Assembly: GCA_964649845.1 (NCBI GenBank)
Contig: CAZYSS010000030.1
Location: 1 to 20,948, forward strand
Reading direction: 5' to 3'
From: RGIG3102 sp964649845
Lineage (GTDB): Bacteria; Bacillota; Clostridia; Oscillospirales; Ruminococcaceae
Length of the DNA stretch: 20,948 nucleotides
The notes under the pieces are model-generated. The model made no database searches and was not told the DNA's origin. It worked only from the letters and a program-made list of their open reading frames with translations. Positions within the stretch are counted from its first letter, which is position 1, and the number at the start of each line of letters is the position of its first letter. Shown in pieces: positions 8,267 through 16,093 of the stretch. The position numbers were made by a program, and so were the translations under genes.

Positions 8267-9553
8267 TTATTTCAGTACATCCAGCATAGCGGTAAGAGTT
8301 TTGCAGATATAATCGCAGTATTCTCCGCTGTATTCAGGATGACGGTCATTAACCAGAATTGTGTCAAAGTCTGCCAGTTTTGCACCTTTTATATCATCGA
8401 CAGGGTTATCCCCTATCATTATGCATTTCTGCGGATTGCCTGCAAGTTTTCGGGCATAATCAAATATTTCTTTTCTTGGCTTGTCATAACCCACAAGTGC
8501 AGAAACCACAACACCGTCAAAATATTTGTCCAGACCCATTTCTGTTGCTATCCGGGGCAGTTCAGGGAAATTGTTTGACAGCATATAGTTTCTGTAACCG
8601 CGTTTTTTCAGTTCTTCCAGGACAGCAATACAATCGTCGTGAAGACGGTGATTTTTACTGTCTACAACATATGGACGGATAAGCGGTGCAATTTCTGCCG
8701 CCTGCTGTGGCTGCAGACCGCTGTCTATATACATTTTTGTAAATTCTTCATTGCAGCTGCCCCACCAGCCATCATTTTCAATAAGATGGCGTGTGTCTCT
8801 GTCAGGGTATGTCCACCAAGGCAGACATTTGCCTGAAAGATTTTTCTTTATTTCAGAATGGGGAATTTTCATATCAGGGAAATGGCTGTCACATAATTCC
8901 AGTGCAATATCCACCCACTGATTGTCCGGCTTTGTAAGTGTTCCGTGAAAATCCCAGAATAGTACAGGCTTTTCAGCCAGTATTTCTTCTATTTGCTGTT
9001 TTGTGCACAATCTGTTCAGTACCTCCAGCAATGCTTTTTTTGATAATTTTGTTGGTATATTCAAGGCTTTCGCAAGTTTTTCCCTGTTGGCTGTGGCATT
9101 GGCAGTACCGGATAAGCCAAGTTCAAACAAATCTGCATAGGTCATATTTTCTCGGTGAACTGTAAGCCCTGTATTGCTTATGCCTGCATCTGAAAAACAT
9201 TTAATCAGAATTTCTTTGCTGATGCCCTCTACCCCCAGCAGACCTTCTTTTGATGCTGTCTGCTTGCGGCTTTCCTTGCCCCGGACAGGAGGGATATACA
9301 CATTTATTATTTCACTGCCGCGGCAGATATTCTGAACATAGTTTCTTATTTTAAAACCTGCTGAATCTGAATCTGTGACAAGGATTATACCATTTTTCCT
9401 ACCCAGATTTTTCAGCAGACTTTTCTTTTCATCATCTGTATAAACTGAAAAGCCGTTTACAGGGATTATCAGGCCATCAATAATGCTGTCCAGCTTGATG
9501 GCATCATACTTGCCCTCTACCACAACAATCTGATTTACTTTAATCTTCTCCAT
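8267..9553 (-). CDS. Fusion protein: RNase M5-like Toprim/DUF4093 domain plus HAD-family hydrolase
   Basis: A single 428-residue frame combines two domains usually found as separate proteins. Residues 1-190 are an RNase M5-type (RnmV) Toprim protein. They show the catalytic Glu13 in VVEGKYD, the acidic pair Asp61/Asp63 in VTDSDSAG, the IRNYV helix, then the C-terminal block GKESRKQTASKEGLLGVEGI and LFELGLSG. RNase M5 trims the 5S rRNA precursor. Residues 196-428 are a HAD-IA hydrolase: motif I WDFHGTLT (nucleophile Asp201), motif II Ser326 in MLSNN, motif III Lys358 in GYDKPRKE, motif IV GDNPVDD (382/387). The general acid at Asp+2 is His203 instead of Asp. The linker is only a few residues and has no internal Met. 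The start overlaps the holA stop by one base (TGATG). HAD substrate unknown. Confidence 0.82.
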   Translation of the reverse strand: MEKIKVNQIVVVEGKYDAIKLDSIIDGLIIPVNGFSVYTDDEKKSLLKNLGRKNGIILVTDSDSAGFKIRNYVQNICRGSEIINVYIPPVRGKESRKQTASKEGLLGVEGISKEILIKCFSDAGISNTGLTVHRENMTYADLFELGLSGTANATANREKLAKALNIPTKLSKKALLEVLNRLCTKQQIEEILAEKPVLFWDFHGTLTKPDNQWVDIALELCDSHFPDMKIPHSEIKKNLSGKCLPWWTYPDRDTRHLIENDGWWGSCNEEFTKMYIDSGLQPQQAAEIAPLIRPYVVDSKNHRLHDDCIAVLEELKKRGYRNYMLSNNFPELPRIATEMGLDKYFDGVVVSALVGYDKPRKEIFDYARKLAGNPQKCIMIGDNPVDDIKGAKLADFDTILVNDRHPEYSGEYCDYICKTLTAMLDVLK

Positions 9554-10569
9554 CAGCGCACACCTTTTGCAATAATCTGTGTAACCAGCACATAAAGCAT
9601 CTGCTTTTTATCCTGTGCTGTGGATTTCATAGCTATATCAGATTTCATAAGCAGCTGTAAAATCTCCTCAAGGGCAGAAAGCGAAAAGTTCTGTGCATTG
9701 TTCATTGCTTTTTTATATCTGTAGGAATTGGCATTCTTTTCAAAATCTTTCTGTACCCGGAAATAATCCTTGCGCTGTGCCTGGGCCATTTTGCAACGGT
9801 GCATATCCACAAAGCCTGATGTCATAGCACCGAGAATAGCAATTTCATCAGTGCGCAATTCAAAAAGATTGTTCAGCTTTTCAATAGCCTTTACAGGTTT
9901 TTTGCGGCAGATAAGGTCTATCATATCAAATACCGAAGCTTCCACCGTTTTCACACCCAGCCTGTCCACAATATCCAGTGTAATCTGTGTATAGTCGCTG
10001 GCAGCACAGTATTTGTCCACTTCGTTGATAAGCAGCCCCACATCTTTGCCTATATTTTCCACAATTTTGCGTGAAACATCCTTCGGCAGGTCTGTTCCCT
10101 GTTTTTTTGCGTGGGAAACTATCATTTCTTCCAGATAACGCTCGTTGATTTCCTGCACATAATGGAGTAAACCATATTTCTGTACTTTTTCAAAAAGTCT
10201 GTCATATTTTTTTGTCTTCAGCTTTTTGTCATCCTCATATGTGAGAACAACTGCAAGGCGGTTTCCGTCACATTCTTCTATAAGTTTTTCAAGTTTTGAA
10301 AAATCGTCTTCATTGAGGGATGTTATGTCACCGTCTCTTATAACGATAAGCCTTTCACCAAAAAAGCTTGGTGTCAGCACAAGGTCATATACTTCGTCCC
10401 AGTCAATTTTGCCAACAGAAAAATATGAAATACTATCGTCATCTATGCCGTTTTTTCTGCATATCTGTTCTATAATTGTCAGATTTTCTGTACACACAAA
10501 AGAGTCTCTGGATAACACAAACCAAAGTCTTCTGAACTCTTTATCAGTGATTTTATATCCGACCGCCAT
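9553..10569 (-). CDS. holA: DNA polymerase III, delta subunit
   Basis: 338 residues, the usual length of Firmicutes HolA (YqeN). It is the subunit of the clamp loader that opens the beta sliding clamp. The N-terminal region is divergent. VLTPSFFGERLIVIRDGD (about 64-81), then GRDVGLLINEVDKY-like residues (GKDVGLLINEVDKY, about 174-187) and the helical collar domain with VFDMIDLICRKKPVKAIEKL (about 214-233) fit the family. There is no Walker A motif, which is normal for delta. It overlaps the 3' end of comEC by 17 bases and the next gene by one base, so translation is coupled on both sides. The comEC-holA order is common in Firmicutes and supports the call. Confidence 0.88.
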   Translation of the reverse strand: MAVGYKITDKEFRRLWFVLSRDSFVCTENLTIIEQICRKNGIDDDSISYFSVGKIDWDEVYDLVLTPSFFGERLIVIRDGDITSLNEDDFSKLEKLIEECDGNRLAVVLTYEDDKKLKTKKYDRLFEKVQKYGLLHYVQEINERYLEEMIVSHAKKQGTDLPKDVSRKIVENIGKDVGLLINEVDKYCAASDYTQITLDIVDRLGVKTVEASVFDMIDLICRKKPVKAIEKLNNLFELRTDEIAILGAMTSGFVDMHRCKMAQAQRKDYFRVQKDFEKNANSYRYKKAMNNAQNFSLSALEEILQLLMKSDIAMKSTAQDKKQMLYVLVTQIIAKGVR

Positions 10570-12619
10570 AGTTTTTCACATCCTCTACTATAAAATATCG
10601 TCCTGTTGACGTTTTGATTTTTACTGTCAGCATTCCATACAGTTCTGCTGCTTGTTTTTCCTGTGTTATTTCAATATTTTTCTTGATTACCGGATAAAAA
10701 TAAAAGTAATTATCCGCTGTAACAGCCTGTGGAGTGTCAGCACCGAAGAAATAAAAATCCAGATTATAATCTGACATATCCGCTTTGTTGTGACTGAAGC
10801 CAAACTGCACATCTCCTACTGACAAAATATAACTGTATGTCTGTTTATCTTTGTCAAAATAAAGCCTGCATAAATCATTGGAATAGGTGCCGACATTGTC
10901 AGCTACTTTGAGATTGTCCGTATAATCCATATACATTTCAATATCAGCAGCCTTTTTGCTGCAGACAATAATTTCATCATATTTTTCTATCTTGAAATTA
11001 TCAGTAATCTGTCTGAAACGGGTGCTGTTTATATTTTCAGATACAACAAGACAGTTTTTATCCTCCTGAGAAACCAGATATGAAGGATTGCTGCTACCGT
11101 CAAATATCTGCACAGTAATTACATCTCTATTCAAATAATTATAGCACAAAAGAGATAATATAGGAACGGCAATTATAAAAAATCTTTTTATATTGATACT
11201 TTCAAACTGAATAAATGCCACCGCTACAGCTATTACTGCAGAAAATACTATCACTTTTACTTTTTCAGTGCTCATATCAATTACAGCAAATGACAGATTC
11301 TTCTCTGCAAAGGACGATACAAGCAACAACAATCTGATAAAAACCCGGTTTACCGGTGCCAGTGCTGAAACAATTATTGTACCTAGAAAAGGTACAAAGC
11401 TGCACACAGGCAAGAAGAATGACAGAATACATACAATCATAATAGGCAGAGATAAAACCATATTAAACAATGGAGACAACCAAGTCATATCCATACCCAC
11501 CATAGCCATTACCGGACTGGTATAGCATATGGCAAATACATTCATCAATAAAGAAGAAATAATGCTGTTATACCCTTTTTCCCTGCTGATATCAGCCGCT
11601 TGAATAACGCCAAAGTAGGCCGAATAAGATAACAGCAGCCCCACATTTACTGCAGAATACGGATTGATGAACAAAGTTATCAGTATCAGCATTGCAAGCA
11701 CAGTGTAATTATCCACCTCGACTATAAAGGTACGCCCCAGAGTAAGAGCAATAAGAAGCACCCCTGCCCTCATAATTGATGGTGTGAAACCTGCCATACC
11801 CATAAACAGGAATATTACAAATATTGTAACAATGTTTTTCAGCTTCTTTTTGACAGGCACAAAATATAACAGCCGATTCACAGCCATAGCTATAAAACTG
11901 ACGTGCAGACCTGATACAACAAGGGCGTGGGTTATACCTGTAAAGTTAAAGGCATTTACAGTATTGTCATCCAGCAGACTTCTGTCGCCTATCCCCATAG
12001 CTACTGACAACGGAACCGTATCTGATGGAAATATTTTTCTGGCTTTATCGGTCAAAAGAGTACGCAATTGTGTGAAAAAGCCTGTAAATGTCTGCTTATC
12101 GCGAAACAGAGTGACATTTTCCGGATAAAAATAAGCCCATATTCCCTGTGAGTACTGATATTGATAGTTACTTTTACGTGTAAAGCCTTTCAGCTTGCCA
12201 GACATTTCAAGCGAATCACCTATGTTATATATGTCTCCGGAATACACCGTCACTTTAAGATTTCGGCATTTTTCTTCATTTACTGTGTCAATATCCACAG
12301 TATAGAAAGGTGTAGCCGAAGATGAGCTGACAGCCATTACTTTCCCTGTTACAACCACATTTCCCATTGATTCAATTGAAGTGATTTTATCTGTCAGATA
12401 TGTGTCGTACAGTTTCATATACGCCATACCCGCCCGGGCTGCAACCAGAAACAATACCAGATGCGGTGTGTATCTGTTTGCAGTAAAACGGTGAATAAAT
12501 GTAAACAAAGCAAACAATGCCAGAGAAGCATAGACTATGCTCCCCGGCATTGTATTAATGGCATAAATGACCACCAGTATGGAAAGTGCTGTTATAAAAA
12601 GTGGTCTTTTAATTTTCAT
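10553..12619 (-). CDS. comEC: ComEC/Rec2 DNA-uptake channel with degenerate C-terminal beta-lactamase-like domain
   Basis: 688 residues from the ATG at 12619, which is preferred because the HIT stop is only four bases upstream. A longer frame to 12703 would run inside the HIT gene. Order: N-terminal hydrophobic helices, an OB-like DUF4131 region (about 80-170), then the multi-helix Competence domain with the family block HALVVSGLHVSF (about 231-242) and later membrane helices to about 490. The family channel carries single-stranded DNA across the membrane in natural transformation. The soluble C-terminal part (about 500-688) sits where other ComECs have DVGQGDS and an HxHxDH metal site. Here it begins VQIFDGSSNPSYLV and contains no HxHxDH, so any nuclease activity has probably been lost. 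The gene could be a relic or a channel using a separate nuclease. Confidence 0.85.
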   Translation of the reverse strand: MKIKRPLFITALSILVVIYAINTMPGSIVYASLALFALFTFIHRFTANRYTPHLVLFLVAARAGMAYMKLYDTYLTDKITSIESMGNVVVTGKVMAVSSSSATPFYTVDIDTVNEEKCRNLKVTVYSGDIYNIGDSLEMSGKLKGFTRKSNYQYQYSQGIWAYFYPENVTLFRDKQTFTGFFTQLRTLLTDKARKIFPSDTVPLSVAMGIGDRSLLDDNTVNAFNFTGITHALVVSGLHVSFIAMAVNRLLYFVPVKKKLKNIVTIFVIFLFMGMAGFTPSIMRAGVLLIALTLGRTFIVEVDNYTVLAMLILITLFINPYSAVNVGLLLSYSAYFGVIQAADISREKGYNSIISSLLMNVFAICYTSPVMAMVGMDMTWLSPLFNMVLSLPIMIVCILSFFLPVCSFVPFLGTIIVSALAPVNRVFIRLLLLVSSFAEKNLSFAVIDMSTEKVKVIVFSAVIAVAVAFIQFESINIKRFFIIAVPILSLLCYNYLNRDVITVQIFDGSSNPSYLVSQEDKNCLVVSENINSTRFRQITDNFKIEKYDEIIVCSKKAADIEMYMDYTDNLKVADNVGTYSNDLCRLYFDKDKQTYSYILSVGDVQFGFSHNKADMSDYNLDFYFFGADTPQAVTADNYFYFYPVIKKNIEITQEKQAAELYGMLTVKIKTSTGRYFIVEDVKNYGGRI

Positions 12620-12623
12620 AAAA

Positions 12624-12962
12624 TCAACCTGGAGGCCAGGACAGATTTCTCTGTGCAAGCATATGGAAATGTACGTGACCAACAGTCTGGCCGCCATCTT
12701 CACCGCAGTTTGCTACAATGCGGTAGCCTTTGTCCAGATTTTCCTGTTTGGCAATTTCTGCTGCTGCAAGAATCATTTTGCCTGCGATATCACAGTTTTC
12801 TGCTGTGATATGTGCAGGACTTGGGATATGCTGTTTAGGAATAATAATCACGTGAAATGGTGCCTGTGGAACAATATCTCTGATGGCAACCAGGTCTTCT
12901 GTTTCATAAACAACTGTGGATGGGATGTCTCCCTTTATAATACTACAAAAAAGGCAATCCAT
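12624..12962 (-). CDS. HIT family nucleotide-binding hydrolase (Hint type)
   Basis: 112 residues, the full length of a bacterial Hint protein. The histidine-triad motif GHVHFHML near the C-terminus provides the nucleophilic His. The N-terminal CLFCSIIKGDIPS carries the CxxC seen in many bacterial Hint proteins. The family hydrolyses AMP-lysine-type phosphoramidates and adenylates, and its role in bacteria is ill defined. AGGAGG six bases before the ATG supports the start. It lies just after alaS on the same strand and four bases before comEC. No promoter was found in the 132-base gap, so read-through from alaS is likely. Confidence 0.95.
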   Translation of the reverse strand: MDCLFCSIIKGDIPSTVVYETEDLVAIRDIVPQAPFHVIIIPKQHIPSPAHITAENCDIAGKMILAAAEIAKQENLDKGYRIVANCGEDGGQTVGHVHFHMLAQRNLSWPPG

Positions 12963-13002
12963 AATTATCCTCCTGTTTTGTAAATAAATAAAAATTTTGT
13001 GG

Positions 13003-13045
13003 CAATGAGATTCTTTGTCACCTATGGTTCTTCAGAATGACATTG
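13003..13045. repeat. Imperfect inverted repeat / hairpin with the TCATTCTG...AGAATCTCA pattern
   Basis: Arms CAATGAGATTCT (13003-13014) and AGAATGACATTG (13034-13045) pair at 10 of 12 positions around a 19-base loop. On the minus strand it reads CAATGTCATTCTGAAG ... AAGAATCTCATTG, which resembles a widespread dispersed bacterial repeat with TCATTCTGAGCG-type arms. It lies between alaS and the HIT gene. The T-rich stretch after it (ATTTTTATTTATTT on minus) could give weak termination or attenuation. Confidence 0.5.
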
Positions 13046-13053
13046 ATGTAAAC

Positions 13054-13082
13054 GTATGCGAAGGCAGAATACCGCCGCATAC
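13054..13082. repeat. Hairpin just downstream of alaS
   Basis: GTATGCG (13054-13060) and CGCATAC (13076-13082) form a 7-bp stem with a 15-base loop that may pair further (GGC/GCC). It begins 12 bases after the alaS stop. It lacks a following T-run, so it is more likely a transcript-stabilising or processing hairpin than a terminator. Confidence 0.4.
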
Positions 13083-13094
13083 AGCTTTTATTGA

Positions 13095-15743
13095 TTAACC
13101 AAGCAGTGCTTTAACAATTTCAGGTGCTTTTGAAAGAGCTTCATCTACTTTGGAAACGTCTTTTGCACCAGCCATAGCAAAGTCTGGTTTACCGCCGCCA
13201 TTACCGCCTGTTACAGCAGCTACCTGTTTTACCAGAGCGCCAGCTTTAACGCCTGCAGCAACTGCAGATTTACCACAGGATGCAGCGATTGTAACTTTTC
13301 CGTTCTGTTCACCGCAGAGAACTGCAACACCATCTTCAATAGAAGCAGCCATCTGACGCAGAGCATCAGGAGTTGTGGATGCAAAGTAACCTGTGTAAAC
13401 TTTCAGACCGTTTACTTCTACAGCATTTTTCATCAGGTCTGCTACTCTACCTTTAGCAATTTCGCCCAGGAGAGCTTCGTTTTCTTTCTGCAGAGCTTTG
13501 ATTTCTTCTGTAGCCTGTACAGCTTTAACAGCGATATCGTTAGGGTTGTTGATTTTCAGACCTTTTGCTGTTTCGTTGATAAGGTTCTGTTTTTCTGCCA
13601 GCAGAGCCAGAACGCCCATACCTGTTACAGCTTCGATTCTTCTTACGCCTGCAGCAACGCTGGATTCGGAAACGATTTTGAACAGACCGATTTTTGCTGT
13701 GTTGGAAACGTGAGTGCCACCACAGAGTTCTGTAGAAAAGTCACCCATTTTAACAACGCGAACAATATCACCATATTTTTCGCCAAACAGAGCCATAGCG
13801 CCAGCTTTTTTAGCATCGTCCATAGACATTTCCTGTGTTGTTACATCAAGAGCATCTGCAATTGCTTCGTTAACCAGCAGTTCAACTTTAGCCAATTCTT
13901 CTTCTGTCATTGCAGAGAAGTGTGTAAAGTCAAAACGGCATCTTTCACTGTCCACATAAGAACCTGACTGATGAACATGATCGCCCAGAACTGTACGCAG
14001 TGCAGCCTGCAGCAGATGTGCAGATGAGTGGTTAGCTTCTGTAGCACGGCGTGTTTTAGCACATACTTTAGCAGTTGCTTTATCACCCGTCTTTACAAAG
14101 CCTTTTTCCAGTGTACATGTGTGTACATACAGGCCTTTGCCTGTTTTCTTGATATCTGTTACTTTCAGCAGACCATTAGATGTTTCGATAACACCTTTGT
14201 CAGATACCTGACCGCCAGCTTCTGCATAGAATGGAGTTTTACCCATTACTACCAGAACTGTCTGTGCATCTTCTGCTTCTTCTTCAAAGGAAACAGCGTC
14301 AACAAATTCATTGTTTTCAGCCATTGCAAGGATTTCTGTTTCAACAGTCAGGTCTGTGTAGCCAACAAATTCTGTAGCTGCAACATCCAGTGCCTGGAAC
14401 AGGTCATCTGCCCAGCTGATGTTGTTATTCTTTTTACGTGCTTCACGTGCACGGTCTGCCTGTTCTTTAAGCAGAGCGCGGAAGCCTGCTTCGTCAATAC
14501 CGATGCCAGCTTCTTCCAGAATTTCTTTTGTAAGGTCAAATGGGAAGCCGAATGTATCGTTGAGACGGAAAGCTTCTGCGCCGGAGAGAACTTTTTCACC
14601 TTCTGATTTTTCAATGTTTTCAATCAGACCGGACAGGATAGACATACCCTGGTCGATAGTTTTGTTGAAACGTTCTTCTTCGTTTTTGATAACTTTTTTG
14701 ATGTAGTCTTTGTTTTCTTCCAGTTCTGGGTATGCAGCTTTGGATTCCTGGATAACTGTATCGCACAGTTCGTTCAGGAACAGGCCTTTGATACCAATCA
14801 TTCTGCCGTGACGTGCAGCACGACGGAGCAGACGGCGCAGAACATAGCCGCGGCCTTCGTTTGATGGAAGAACACCGTCAGAAATCATAAATACTGTACT
14901 TCTGATATGGTCGGTAATAACACGAACAGAAATATCTGTTTTTGCATCTTCTTTGTATTTAACGCCGGAGATTTTTTCTACTTCTTTGATTACGTTGGCG
15001 ATAGAGTCAACTTCGAACATATTGTCAACACCCTGCATTATACAAGCAAGTCTTTCCAGACCCATACCTGTATCGATGTTGCCTTTTGGCAGTCTTTCGT
15101 AGTTGCCTTTGCCGTCAGAGTCAAACTGTGTGAAAACGTTGTTCCAGATTTCCATATATCTGTCACAGTCACAGCCTACGCCGCAAGTATCTTTGCCACA
15201 GCCGTATTTTTCGCCGCGGTCAAAGTAGATTTCAGAGCAAGGACCACAAGGGCCTGAACCGATTTCCCAGAAGTTGTCTTCTTTGCCCATACGTTTGATA
15301 TGGCTTGGATGAACACCTCTGTTCTTTTCCCAGATGTCCCAGGCTTCATCGTCTTCTTCGTAAACTGTTACATAAAGAAGATCTTTAGGAATCTGCAGTT
15401 CTTCTGTCAGAAATTCCCATGCCCATGTTGTAGCTTCTTCTTTGAAGTAGTCACCAAAGGAGAAGTTACCCAGCATTTCAAAGAATGTACCGTGACGTGC
15501 TGTAATACCTACACGTTCGATATCAGGGGTTCTGATACATTTCTGACAAGTTGTAGCACGGTTGTTTGGCATTGTTGCCTGGCCCATGAAGTATTTTTTC
15601 AGCGGAGCCATACCGGAGTTGATCAGCAGAAGGCTGTTGTCGTCCTGTGGGATAAGTGGGAAAGAATCAAGACGGGTATGATCCTTTTTCTGGAAGAATG
15701 ACAAGTACTTTTCGCGCAGGTCATTCAATGAAGTCCATTCCAT
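13095..15743 (-). CDS. alaS: Alanyl-tRNA synthetase
   Basis: 882 residues from the ATG at 15743. The GTG nine bases upstream is part of the AGAGGTG ribosome site, so it is not the likely start. It charges tRNA-Ala and edits misacylated Ser/Gly-tRNA. Domains: class II catalytic core with motif 1 near NSGMAPLKKYF (about 43-52), motif 2 TARHGTFFEMLGNFSFGDYF (about 81-100), and motif 3 in EGRGYVLRRLLRRAARHGRM (about 296-315). The editing domain has the zinc ligands His572/His576 (HSSAH) and Cys674/His678 (CGGTH), equivalent to the E. coli HxxxH/CxxxH set. The C-terminal oligomerisation/C-Ala domain is glycine-rich (GGNGGGKPDFAMAG). Expression should depend on the upstream T-box, which senses uncharged tRNA-Ala. 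Confidence 0.98.
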   Translation of the reverse strand: MEWTSLNDLREKYLSFFQKKDHTRLDSFPLIPQDDNSLLLINSGMAPLKKYFMGQATMPNNRATTCQKCIRTPDIERVGITARHGTFFEMLGNFSFGDYFKEEATTWAWEFLTEELQIPKDLLYVTVYEEDDEAWDIWEKNRGVHPSHIKRMGKEDNFWEIGSGPCGPCSEIYFDRGEKYGCGKDTCGVGCDCDRYMEIWNNVFTQFDSDGKGNYERLPKGNIDTGMGLERLACIMQGVDNMFEVDSIANVIKEVEKISGVKYKEDAKTDISVRVITDHIRSTVFMISDGVLPSNEGRGYVLRRLLRRAARHGRMIGIKGLFLNELCDTVIQESKAAYPELEENKDYIKKVIKNEEERFNKTIDQGMSILSGLIENIEKSEGEKVLSGAEAFRLNDTFGFPFDLTKEILEEAGIGIDEAGFRALLKEQADRAREARKKNNNISWADDLFQALDVAATEFVGYTDLTVETEILAMAENNEFVDAVSFEEEAEDAQTVLVVMGKTPFYAEAGGQVSDKGVIETSNGLLKVTDIKKTGKGLYVHTCTLEKGFVKTGDKATAKVCAKTRRATEANHSSAHLLQAALRTVLGDHVHQSGSYVDSERCRFDFTHFSAMTEEELAKVELLVNEAIADALDVTTQEMSMDDAKKAGAMALFGEKYGDIVRVVKMGDFSTELCGGTHVSNTAKIGLFKIVSESSVAAGVRRIEAVTGMGVLALLAEKQNLINETAKGLKINNPNDIAVKAVQATEEIKALQKENEALLGEIAKGRVADLMKNAVEVNGLKVYTGYFASTTPDALRQMAASIEDGVAVLCGEQNGKVTIAASCGKSAVAAGVKAGALVKQVAAVTGGNGGGKPDFAMAGAKDVSKVDEALSKAPEIVKALLG

Positions 15744-15782
15744 AATTAACACCTCTTAAAAAATTTTATACTGTATGAAAAA

Positions 15783-15814
15783 TAAAAAAATCCCATAGGA
15801 TTTCTCCTATGGGA
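15783..15814 (-). terminator. T-box regulated terminator hairpin
   Basis: A perfect 10-bp stem TCCCATAGGA/TCCTATGGGA (15791-15814) with a 4-base loop is followed on the minus strand by seven T residues. It lies about 40 bases before the alaS start and is the off-state of the T-box switch. Confidence 0.9.
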
Positions 15815-16018
15815 CGACTATACACCGTGGTACCACCCAAATTACACAGCTGTGCTGTGTCACTTTATATGCGTTAACGCCGCATATACGGCCGACTTAT
15901 TTCGCCGGCAGCAAAAGGGTGGCTCTGAATATTTCCTTTAAAAGTCTTGCACCAACCGACTCTTCTCTTGTAAAGAATAATATCCCTATTCCCTTTTATG
16001 GCTTATTTTTCTATTAAC
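15783..16018 (-). ncRNA. T-box leader of alaS (tRNA-Ala-sensing)
   Basis: On the minus strand the conserved T-box GGGTGGTACCACGG lies at about 15825-15838, and it is followed by an intrinsic terminator at 15791-15814. Upstream, a long Stem I region contains GTCGGTTGGTGCAAGAC and AGAGCCACCC, and an 8-bp stem TATATGCG/CGCATATA resembles Stem III. Binding of uncharged tRNA by its acceptor end to the T-box bulge would favour the antiterminator. I could not assign the specifier codon with confidence; the alanine reading comes from the downstream gene. Confidence 0.93.
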
Positions 16019-16024
16019 AAAAAT

Positions 16025-16053
16025 ATTATACTAAAATAAGAATATAATGTCAA
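16025..16053 (-). promoter_or_regulatory. Consensus sigma-A promoter of the alaS T-box transcript
   Basis: TTGACA (16048-16053) and TATAAT (16025-16030), both perfect, are separated by 17 bases on the minus strand. Transcription should start near 16018, at the head of the T-box. It lies 40 bases after the PBP stop codon, so alaS is independent of the upstream gene. Confidence 0.9.
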
Positions 16054-16093
16054 GTATAGAAAAACAGGTGTTTTTCATTATAATGCGGGCTGT

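Noticed and set aside
12620..12703. Longer comEC start at 12703
   Set aside because: The extra 28 residues are the HIT coding sequence read in another frame. The ATG at 12619 directly after the HIT stop is more plausible.
13054..13082. Hairpin after alaS as an intrinsic terminator
   Set aside because: There is no T-run after the stem on the minus strand, so it is listed only as a hairpin.
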